From Dichetophora obliterata (taxonomy: Eukaryota; Arthropoda; Insecta; Diptera; Sciomyzidae), in assembly GCA_963920525.1 (NCBI GenBank), contig OY986435.1, positions 270,999,574 to 271,063,573 on the forward strand: a DNA stretch of 64,000 bases. Reading direction: 5' to 3'. The position numbers and the translations under genes were made by a program. Below, piece after piece: positions 32,438 to 42,338 of this stretch; positions within the stretch are counted from its first letter, which is position 1, and each line of letters starts with the position of its first letter. A model generated the notes under the pieces. The model saw only the letters and a list, made by a program, of their open reading frames with translations, was not told the DNA's origin and made no database searches.

Positions 32438-35400
32438 TTCACTTTGAAAAGGAAAACATCACTAGCTGAATAATTAGATAACGACAATATCATATCTTCC
32501 TTATTCATAAAATTCGAATGTGCCCATTAATTTATTGTGTTGAATTTATAATAAACTAATATTATTTTTTGCTTAGCATATGCCAAAAGATAAATCATTT
32601 CTGTTAGAAGCTGCTAAGAAATATGTTTCACTGTTTGAGAAAAGCTAAAGTAACATCAGCTAAAAATAAAATATACGATCGCAAAAATTCATTAGTAAGT
32701 AAGCCACGCGTAGAGATACAATTGTCAAACTTCGTGACATTTTCTTAAATCAAATAAGGATGGATTCTGCATTTAAACATTTTCGATATAAGCCCCTTTA
32801 CTGGACATAGTAAAGTCAAATGTGCCCAGTGTCTTTAAATGACCCCCCGCCCCCCTTAACCTATTTTTGTAAGTTCCTGAAAATTTTTTAAATACAAATG
32901 GAAAAAAGACATGTTTCGATAGTATCGTAAGTCTGTGCTTAAAATTATTTTTTACGCAGTAATAAAGAAAATTCTAGTTTTTTTCGTATATACTTTTCCA
33001 AATTATTTAAGAAGCGTTTCATCTACTAATGGTAATTACTTAAAAACAAATTTAATATTGATTAATTTTTTTTTTTATATTTTATGTGAGTAGTTTATTG
33101 TTCTTATTATTTTGATGTTGGGTGAAATAAAAAGTAATTCAGTGTTATGTTTCATAAATGGAAATAAATATTTCGGAAAAAAAGGAAATTATTATTTTTC
33201 CTGTAGTAAAAAACTTGTATATAATTTCCATATAATTTAAATTTTTGCAAACAAAATATATTCATGATTTTAATTGTGATATTTTTAGATAAAGTAAATT
33301 TCAAACTTCAAAGTAAATATTCAAAGAATAGATCGCAATTAATTGTCAAAATATATTCATACTATTTATGATATTAATTACATTCATCTGTATTATCTGT
33401 TTTTATTGTTTTAATCGAAAAAAACGAAAGCAACTGATATGTAAATAAATATTTTGGCAATCTCGCCAAAAGTGTACATCTACATGTCCTTTTAGTTTTG
33501 AGTGTTTATGTAGTTAATGTTTACGTAGTAACGAGTCATTAAAAAATTAATTTTGCAGGTGAAAATGACAAAAATAGGCCTAAAATATCATTTCTGTAAC
33601 CTTTCCTCGAAAAAATATGTTTCATCTATTAAGTTTTTGTCCCTCTATTTTACCACTTTTTGAACTTCTCGCCATTTAGTAAGCAAAACTAAAAGACAAG
33701 TATCGTTTTACCACCCTCTCACTGCGGCTTTTTATACTATTTATATTCATGTCTCAAATATCCACCAGTGGTTTTGAGTGCAAAGCTCAAGTTTAATATC
33801 AAACTTATTTGTTTTATTATTATTACTTAAAATAAAAAAGTTGTCATTTCTATAACGAACTGAGTATTCAGTTAGAGATAGACTAAAACGAAATTGTGAT
33901 TTAACGAAACGAGTGATTATCAAAAATATGATAGAAACGTAGCAAAAGTGTTTTAGTTTGCTCTTATGCCTGCGACGATTTTGTCATTCCTGTAACCGTC
34001 ATTCCTGACATCATGTGTTATTTCTGTAACCACTCCAAAAACACAAAGTATATATTAATAAATTCCATGACGTAATACAGAATGGTCTAACTTACTTTGG
34101 AGCCAAATAGTATAAAGTAACCATAATTCTAGGTTCAAGTTTTATTTTTACAGAAATATGAATTTTTGTCTTCTTAAATTTTGCTATTTTATGGCTTTTT
34201 TAAAGAAATGATAAAATCCAAATCTTGATATTCCTTTCACTAGCCTCTAAATTGATATTTAAGCATACATTATATCTTTGTTTGATGAAAATTAAAGGCT
34301 GTAGCTATACCCCAAAAGGTGAACAAAAACGCTATATGTGCTTGAAAAAATTTGTAAAAAAACCGCATGCAAACTGAGCTGTAACACGTAATTTTACCTC
34401 AAAAACTGCTCTGCAGGCGAAATCAAACTTTGTTCCAAAACTTATCTTACCAAACAGTAAACTCAACTTTACTAGACTAAAATATTAATTTGAGTATCCA
34501 GATTTTAAAGGATTTCCAAATTTGAGAGGTAATAACATCTCTGAAAGCATTTTTTAATCATGTTTTGAAGACGCTTGTTATTTAAACGTAAAGTAATCCT
34601 ACTCCAGGTGCTACTGTAATAACATAGTTCAGTTTTATGTTGTTTTGATACAAAATTAGAACACAATTTGTAAATTCGTTTATTTGACAAGAGTTTTCAA
34701 AGCATGTTTGAAAAATTAAACGATTTTTTGAAAGATAGCTGTTAGCACTTTTACACAATATTGGATGGGTTTGTGTTGATGTGGTTGTAAGCATTTCTGT
34801 TTGTATACATCTTAAAATAATGTTCTCTCATTTTTATTGTTATATTACTATAATATCGTCATTAATATATTTTTATCTATCTTTTTCTCTTTTCAGGTAA
34901 GTTTTGCAACTACTGATGGGATATATTCCTGAGGATGGAGCCAGAATATTTCAATTAGCTATCTAATCTATCTTAAAATGTTATACATTGACGTGGTTCT
35001 TATATAAAACATATTTTGATTTAACTATAAGTATTGATTAAATATTGAGATCATCTACTTAAAACTAAATTTAAAGGTTTTCAAAACTCTAAAATAGGCT
35101 ATGCATTTTAAAAATATCATAGTATTGTAGTTTCCATTAAACCATTTTGTAATACACATTCCTGCAATTATATGACTTGTACTAATTAGAGTAAAAATAA
35201 TTTTTGTGTTTTAGTTTTTATGTTTTTGTACTCTCGCTAATTTATTTCTTTTTTACAAAATTTTTTTTAACATAAACATTACCTCTATGATTTTTTTATA
35301 TTGAAACAGATTTGCTCTCTAAATCAAATAAATGAAATTTTATTTATTCATGCAGCACAAATTTGTTTATTTGTTTGCTCATATGTCAAAAACAAAAGCT

Positions 35401-35937
35401 TAAAACAAATTTAAATGCATAAGCATGCAGTTTTAATTTTTTTTTTACGTATGTAAACATTACTGTTTTTTTTAGCTTAGAGTAAATCGATAAATGCATT
35501 AAAAAGTTTTGCAGCAATTAGTTCAAATTCACTGTGATTGTCACAAAAGAAGTTATGTTCGCATTTTTTCTCTCACAACCAGATTAAATACTTTGCCAAA
35601 AAGTTCACAAGCCAACACACTAGATTTTAATTAAGTTTTTATGGTTAATGAAAAAAAAAAAACTGAAACGCTGAATCAATCGAGGCGTACTTTTCAAAAT
35701 ATCAATTCATTTTTAACTCTTCGATGCCTGAAAAGTCTTTATTACAGTTTTGCTTGACCCAGGGACCTTTTTTATGAATATGGGGTACGCTGCTAATAAT
35801 AATGAAATTTTTTGGACCCTAATAATGTCATTACCATTTTTTGTTTTCATATGTTTGGTAAAGTGTAGTAGAATGTGAGTGGTTATATATTTTGGCAGAT
35901 GAAATAGGGAAAAATCTAGCACTCTACCAGCATATCT
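32438..35937. other. Non-coding AT-rich interval
   Basis: The right partner of the 31.69-kb inverted repeat lies at 34,288-34,395. The phrase TCATTTCTGTAACC or a close variant recurs at about 33,581, 33,845, 33,985 and 34,018, inside that putative element. No coding sequence is supported. Short minus-strand ORFs at 34.5-34.8 kb have no recognisable motif. Confidence 0.4.
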
Positions 35938-36551
35938 GTATATATAAAAATAGATCGTGGTTTGTTCGGATGCTTAAAACTGGAAAACGTCTGACCAAAT
36001 TGAATACTTCTTTCAGCAGATTTTTTCGTAACTGCTACGCAAAGGCTTAGGAAAAAATAAAAGTAAAAAATTCTAGACAGGTGGCGCTGCAAGCGTACAT
36101 TTCGTTTTTCAGTTCAATTCGGTCGTGATATCGAATAGCTTTGAAATTATAGTTCGCACAGTCTCGGAGTTCGATATTCGACCGAAATTTACGCTTGCCG
36201 TTTCACTGGTAACATTTTATGGGTGTTTTAAAAGGGAGAGTGGCACCTCCCACACAACCCAAATTTACGATATCGAATAGCTTTGGAGTTTTATGCCGTA
36301 CAGCCTTGGAATTCGGTATCGGAACACAGTTTACAGGAGCCGTTTCATTGGTAAAATTTTAGGGGCATTGGAAAAAGTGGCGTGGTACCTCCCATGCAAC
36401 CTTAATTTGAGAAATTGAATAACTTTTGAGTTATAGGTCTCACATTCACGGAATTCAGTATTCGACCACAACTTACACATGCAGTTTCACTGATAACGTT
36501 TATGGGCATTGGGCAAAGGGGGAAGGCAGCAACACGCCAGGTTTCAGCTAT
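35938..36551 (-). repeat. Reverse-orientation copy of the 4.98-kb modular repeat
   Basis: Read on the minus strand this begins TAGCTGAAACCTGGCGTGTT and contains three roughly 145-bp units marked by TGGTAACATTTTATGGG-like sequence (near 36,208, 36,350 and 36,497 plus-strand). It ends through AACAAACCACGATCTATTTT with an AT tail. This gives two clean outer edges for the family and shows that the element can exist as a simple unit of about 615 bp. Confidence 0.7.
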
Positions 36552-37253
36552 TATAGCTATAAAAACTAATAACTAACAAGAAAATTCAAAAGTAAAAATC
36601 ATGAGCATCCTGTATGAAAGCCCCTGCACAAGGTCCCTGTGGACCTTGTAGATCAAAACCGCCATAAGTGATTTCAACCCGGCCATTATAATGAAACCTA
36701 ATTGTATCTAGTATCCGACCGAAACCGGAATTTTGGCCGCAACCGAAACCGAATATTCAGCCATTTTATAATATTCGGCAGAAGCCGAAACCGAAACTGG
36801 TTACTAAATAAAAATATAAGTTTTTACACAAAAATTTTTTTTTTTTATTAAAAGAAAACAAAAGTACTTTCATACACATAGGAAAAGTATTTAATTCAAA
36901 AAAAGGATTTTTTGAATATTGAAGTTTATAGTTATTAATAGAAGTTTACTATAATAATATATGAAATAAGTTTTTATTTTTTTTATTTCAAAAGTATTGC
37001 ATACTTTATATATTCCGTACAAAGTCAAAATAGTATACACCTACAATGTTAATTTTTATAGAACAAAACAAAATATTTTTGTCCTTTTTTAACAGGGACC
37101 AAAAATAACAGTTATTTCCGAAATTTCTATTGAAAAAGTCAAATGGAAAGAGTAAGTCTATTCGATATATTAATATAGCAATGTGAAGCTTGTTGCTAAG
37201 GAATAATAATCTTTAAGGATTTTAATTTTTCTGAGTTTTTTAAAAAAGTCAAT

Positions 37254-37485
37254 TTATTGACCAATTTTATTTCGATCAAAAATAAAAGTTAAAATTTGAC
37301 TTTTATTTTTTTAATCATATATAAAAGTTAAAATTTGTCTTTTACTTTTTGATCAATAATAAAAGTTGAAATTTATTTTTCATTCAAATGTATAAGTTAA
37401 AATTTGACGTCTGTTTTTTGATGAAATGTAAAAGTCAAAATTTTACTTTTATTTTTTCGATCAAAAGTAAAAGTCATATTTTAAT
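37254..37485. repeat. Subterminal array of TTTTGATCRAAAATAAAAGT units
   Basis: Four to five copies of a 50-60-bp partly palindromic unit (AAAATAAAAGTTAAAATTTG followed by ACTTTTATTTTTTTGATC-like sequence). A matching array is at 40,075-40,270. Symmetric subterminal arrays are commonly transposase-binding regions; that role is inferred. Confidence 0.6.
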
Positions 37486-38388
37486 GTTTATATCATCTGC
37501 TTGTAGCCACTGTCTCAGTCGTTTGTGAAATGAATGAAAACACAATGTGCAATGATAAGCAAATAAGCGATGTCATTTAAATAACGATGTGCAACGAAAT
37601 GAAGATCGATAGTAATGTTTTTGTTCTTTTTGCAAATATGTAACGATTAGGTGTAAAGAATAATAATTATTAAATTATATGATAATTTTAATTATAAACA
37701 TAATTATAAATAATTAATTATTAATAAATAATTATAATTAATTAATAACACTAGTTTACAAAATCCAGAAAAATCTCTGTGACCAAGACTTCTTTATAAA
37801 ATTCACATACGGCATGGTTCCTAGATCTTAAATAAAAAATAAAAAAAATGATCTATGGATAGGTTTATGAGATATCATCCAAAGAATTTTTTTGCTTTTT
37901 TCGAAAAAGGTGACCTGTCATTATTCGTAATAAATTCTGTTTGATTTAACGGATTTTAATAAAATTACAATTTTATAAGAGACAGTTAAATTCAAAATAA
38001 TTTTTTTATACAAATTATATGAAGAACAGTTATGGATCTATGGAGCTATAAATTATTATTTAAAAAATTTATTTTGTTTTTCGTGAAATTCTGTGGGCGA
38101 AAACTCATTTAAGCACCTGAAAAGTATAGAATTTGGCATCTGACCACAACATTTTTATTTTTTTTTTGGACAGCATAAGCTTTTGCAAAACTTTTAAGCC
38201 TAAAATAAAAAAAATCTATGGACTAGTAAAAAAGTTACAGACATTAAAGTAAGATCACCCATTTTTAATTTTTTTTTTTTCAAATTTTTTATTTTATCTG
38301 CTTCTAATGAAAATTTTTGCAACCCATTAATAAAAAAATTGTTTTAAACCTCTAAACATTGCAAAACTGCATTTTATCATCTTTATTT

Positions 38389-38622
38389 TTAAAAATGGCT
38401 TAGAGTTTTATTATTCTCCTTCTGAAATTCTCTTATAAGAAACCAGTGTTAGTCACCCATCATTGCTTCATCCCAATATCCTTGGCATATTTTTTCAATA
38501 TTTTTTATTTGTTGATGAAATCTTTCACCATGTTCATCTCTTACATGTCCAAGGTTTGGTGGAAAGAAGGCCAAATGAGAGTGAAATGATGCTACACCTG
38601 TTGAAAAGAGGATAATATTTCA
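38389..38622 (-). pseudogene. GERFHQ-family protein, left-arm copy (C-terminal part)
   Basis: Reading minus strand, a short stretch KYYPLFNRCSII is followed, after a deletion and frame change, by HSHLAFFPPNLGHVRDEHGE, RFHQQIKNIE, CQGYWDEAMMGD, a stop, then HWFLIREFQKE and an end at about 38,389. The stop is TAA where the right arm has TAC. The left copy keeps the DEHGERFHQ and CQGYWD motifs in one frame, better preserved than the right arm. It lacks the region corresponding to 38,708-39,120. Function unknown. I recall the motif set as recurrent in invertebrate repeats, and no enzymatic signature is obvious. Confidence 0.65.
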
Positions 38623-38669
38623 TGTTTGAGGCGCATTTTAAGATTTAACTTTATACCGGAGCAAACATT

Positions 38670-39331
38670 AAATATTATCCTCTTCTTAACAAGTGTAGCA
38701 TTATTCTTCCACCACTGCACATTAAATTAGGTCTTTTAAAAAATTTCTTTAAAGCATTAGACAAATCTGGAGATGCATTTCTACATTTAAAATTGGTTTT
38801 TCCAAATCTGTTCGACGGTAAAATCAAAGAAGGCATTTTAGACGGACCTCAGATAAAAAAAAATACTGAAAGACGAACGGTTGAAATTGAAACTTACTGT
38901 AGATGAAGAGGCAGCATTTAATTCCTTTAAACTTATAATCAATGGCTTCCTCGGCAACAAGAAAAGTGAAAACTATGTGGAAATCGTCGATGATTTACTC
39001 AAAAACTATCAAAAGCTAAGTAAGTACTCGCTTTTACAATTTTTTGCCTAATTTATTTTTATGAAACAGTCTTTTTAATTTTTCCTTACAGGAGTCCAAA
39101 TTTACCTAAAAATTACTTTTCTTCACTATTATTTGTACTTCTTTCCACCAAACCTTGGACATGCAAGTGATGAACTTGGTGAAAGATTTCATCAACAAAT
39201 AAAAAATATTAAAAAAAAGATGCCAAGGATATTGGGATGAAGCAATGATGGGAGACTACAACTGGTTTCTTATAAGAGAATTTCAGAAGGATGACAATAA
39301 GGAAAATAGTAAAACTCTAAGCCATTTTTAA
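38670..39331 (+). pseudogene. GERFHQ-family protein, right-arm copy with one intron
   Basis: Exon 1 reads SIILPPLHIKLGLLKNFFKA, then ALDKSGDAFLHLKLVFPNLF and KIKEGILDGPQI. One extra A in an A-run at about 38,855 shifts the frame. It then continues DEEAAFNSFKLIINGFLGNK and NYVEIVDDLLKNYQKL. A 72-bp intron (39,020-39,091; GTAAGT...TTACAG) follows. Exon 2 gives VQIYLKITFLHYYLYFFPPN, GHASDELGERFHQQIKNI, a second frameshift, then CQGYWDEAMMGDYNWFLIRE and TLSHF before the stop. The true N-terminus is missing. The intron preserves the frame, so the splice call is good. A catalytic motif cannot be pointed to. It may be a transposase or an accessory protein of the element. Confidence 0.7.
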
Positions 39332-40538
39332 AAATAAAGATAATAAAATGCAGTATTGCAACGTTTTGAGGTTTAAAAAAATTTTTTATTAATGGGTTGC
39401 AAAAATTTTCATTTGAAGCAGATAAAATGAAAAATTTGAAAAAAAATTAAAAATGGGTGATCTCACTTTAATGTCTGTAACTTTTTTACCAGTCCATAGA
39501 TTTTGTTATTTTAGGCTTAAAAGTTTTGCAAAAGCTTATGCTGCCAACAAAAAAAATAAAAATGTTGTGGTCAGATGCCAAATTCTATACTTTTCAGGTG
39601 CTTAAATGAGTTTTCGAAAACATAATTTCACGAAAACAAAATAAATTTTGTAAATAATAATTCATAGCTCCATAACTCTTTTGAGGTCAATACGTATAGC
39701 TATTGCGAATTTAATTGTCTCTTAAAAAATTGTAATTTTGGTAAAATCCGTGAATCCAAACAGAATTTATTACGAACAGGTCACCTTTTTCGAAACAAGC
39801 AAAATAATTCTTTGGTCGATATCTCAGAAACCTATCCATATATTATTTTTTTATTTGTTTTTTAGCTTAAGGAAGCATTAGGAATAAAAATTTTACAAAG
39901 AAGTTTTTTCATTTTCGGACTGTAGTCTAGTGTAATTAATAATGAATAATAAAATAATAATAATAATTAATAATTAATAAAATTTTTATCGGTAAAGATT
40001 TTTTAAAGAAATAAAAATTATTTCTTATTTCAATTGAACAGTCATTAAGCAGCATATTGAGTTTTATATATCGAAAAATAAAAGTAAAATTTTAACTTTT
40101 ATTATTGATCCAAAAAATAAAAGTCAAATATTAACTGTCATTTTTGATCGAAAAAATAAAAGTCAAGTTCTAACAGTTTTATTTGATCGAAAATATAAAA
40201 GTCATATTTTAAAATATATTTTGGAACGAAAAAATAAAAGTAAAATATTAACTTAATATTAACTTAAATATTAAAAATCGAACGCATAAATGTAACGAAA
40301 ATGTTTTGCGCTAACACGAAAAATCAAATTATAGACGAATTCATAATTTTTGATTTGTACAATGCATTGAAAATTTTTTATTAATCCAAACTTATATATT
40401 TGAATTAAATGACTGATGCAAGAAATTTTTACCAACAGTTTCGACTAGTTTTGGCTATTCGGCCTCAATATAAACAAACTAAAAGAGCCGAAACTGTCCG
40501 TAACCGAGACCAAATTTGAATATTCGGTCGGACACTAG

Positions 40539-41538
40539 TTGTATCGTATCTAATTTCATTAACTTCTATACATCCCATTTAAGGAAGTCAGGAAGACTGC
40601 GGCTTTTCGGTCGAATCATATTGAAATGCTTCATCGTTGAAAACTGCATTGATCCCAGAGGACCTTATAGGGCATCGAAGAGTTAAATGTTATGGACAAA
40701 TCTGCCTGGGTTAGATTTATTTGTTGCAAATAATATTTTTTATAGCTCTTTACTATTCATATATTACCATTCCGTAAAACATTAAACCTCAAAGTGAAAA
40801 AATCAACGTTATGCAAACTAAAAATTTTTTGTACCATACTTCAGCACATACTAAGAGCTGTAAGAAATAAAAGCAAAACATGTCTGAGCATATACACTCG
40901 CTATGAATGGCGAAGGAATGAGAATACACGAAAATACGGGCTTTTCTATCATTTTAATGTGTGAATTAAAGCACATTCAGCTCATTTTTTGTAGGCAAAG
41001 TTTTTGTTTTTTTATTTTCCGTGGTAAGACAATACGTTATATAAAATTAAAGTAACAGTAATTAACAAATAGGTGTATTAACTGTGATATGACATGAAAT
41101 ATTAAACGGAAAATTTTGTCCACCGTACGCAGCCAAAAAGACAATTTTTTAAATTGTGTAAAGCCTCCTTAAAAAAAATCACGAAGAATACTTGCGAATG
41201 AAATTTTCAGAGTTGCTCTGCCTAATTCATTCAGAGTTTTTTTACATAAAAGTATGTTTTTTAACTTTTATTGGTTGCGTACTGGGGACACTTTAATAAA
41301 TTTTGCTGGGATGTCCAAGTGCGAAGCTCTTCACAATGTACATTTTTACCTTTTAAAGTAAAATTTTCTATTATTCACATCGACAAACAAGATATAAAAG
41401 ACACTCGAAGCAAAATTACAGCTGAAAACCTAACTAAAAAAATACCTATCTAAAAGAATACCTGACCTATAAAATCAACGTTATTTCGACGTATCGAATG
41501 ATGGCAACATATTGTAATTGCCTACTAAATGTTCTAAA
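40539..41538. other. Non-coding interval
   Basis: No gene is supported. GTACGCAGCC near 41,125 and GCGTACTGGGGACA at 41,276 match motifs near 45.67-45.70 and 46.04 kb, on the far side of the pogo element. One older repeat therefore probably hosted the pogo insertion. Confidence 0.4.
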
Positions 41539-41892
41539 TACAGTGAAATTCAGTTATAACGACCCTGAAGGGACCGGAATATTTCGTCGTTACAACTGAA
41601 TGTCGTTATATGCACACATAATTTTTGTTTTGTTCATTGTTAACTTTACTCATTTATTATAAAGAAAAAAAAAGTTATAATCAATAGTAAAAATAAAAAC
41701 ATTAAACTTAGGGTAAATTAATATAATAAGATTTTTTGTTTCTTTGACTTTCTGATAAAAAATATTTTCCTTTTAAAATTTCCTGTTCCAAAACTGTAAC
41801 ACGAACCGTCAAAACTTTTCCTCCTATATACTGTTTACCTTAAAGTTTTAAAACTCTATCGGGCATGAGTTTAACCCTAACCCTCCGGGAGG

Positions 41893-41908
41893 GGGTCACC
41901 GGTGACCC
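41893..41908. promoter_or_regulatory. Perfect 16-bp palindrome near piggyBac left end
   Basis: GGGTCACCGGTGACCC is its own complement and starts 18 bp inside the terminus. The same sequence occurs at 42,082-42,097 (extended to 20 bp) and 44,727-44,742 (extended to 20 bp). Both sites flank the CCTCCGGGAG motif. A role as transposase-binding or internal-repeat site is inferred from position and symmetry. Confidence 0.6.
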
Positions 41909-42079
41909 ATTTTACCTTTGAAGTCAAATATCTCCGAAGAAAATTTTTTTTCAGTGATCAAATTTTAGGATAGCTATCAAGAGCATATTTTAAAGCGTTT
42001 TTCGCTGGATTTAGGCTACTTGCGTTTTTGGACTCCGGGCTGGAGTGCGCCAAAGTCCAATACCCCTCACCCTCCGGGA

Positions 42080-42099
42080 GCGGGTCACCGGTGACCCGC
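42080..42099. promoter_or_regulatory. 20-bp palindrome inside piggyBac left region
   Basis: GCGGGTCACCGGTGACCCGC is a perfect palindrome preceded by a second copy of CCCTCCGGGAG. This reproduces the arrangement at the terminus about 190 bp outward, as if the end had been duplicated internally. Confidence 0.6.
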
Positions 42100-42338
42100 A
42101 ATGGCCACCATACATTTTATATGAAAATAATAAATAAGAACACAGTTTTTATTTCTATTTTGTATTTTTTTTTATATTTTATTATTAAATATAGAAAATT
42201 ATAGGTTGTAATAAAAAAAAAGAGATATTCATTGTGGATATAAATACAAAATTAGTTTAAATTTTTTTATGGAAATTCAAGAATTTGGACCAAAATTAAA
42301 AATAGGCTGGTGGCCCGCTAATAGAATGCCATACAAAT

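Larger units (their letters stand above)
37748..39933. mobile_element. Inner 2.2-kb near-palindromic element with 8-bp duplication
   Basis: The ends read ACACTAGTTTACA and, inverted, ACACTAGACTACA. AATTAATA flanks both sides exactly (37,740-37,747, 39,934-39,941), an 8-bp duplication as in hAT-like or P-like insertion, although the surroundings are AT-rich. The arms are about 0.8 kb of inverted homology (37,748-38,586 and about 39,120-39,933). An inner inverted pair lies at 38,587-38,622 and 38,667-38,707 around a 44-base spacer. About 0.4 kb of coding sequence is present only on the right arm. The simplest reading is two head-to-head copies of one element, the left one carrying a deletion. 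Both arms encode the C-terminal end of the GERFHQ-family protein. Confidence 0.75.
36708..40538. mobile_element. Outer element with TIR CTAGTRTCCGACCGAA
   Basis: The left terminus is CTAGTATCCGACCGAA and the right terminus complements CTAGTGTCCGACCGAA. TTGTAT flanks both sides (36,702-36,707, 40,539-40,544), extendable to 7 of 8 matching bases (TTGTATCT/G) with asymmetric edges. CCGAAAC-rich repeats lie just inside both ends. Next come arrays of AAAATAAAAGTCAAAATTT units on both sides (37.25-37.48 kb and 40.07-40.27 kb). No transposase of its own is visible. The middle is occupied by a separate element (37,748-39,933). Confidence 0.6.
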
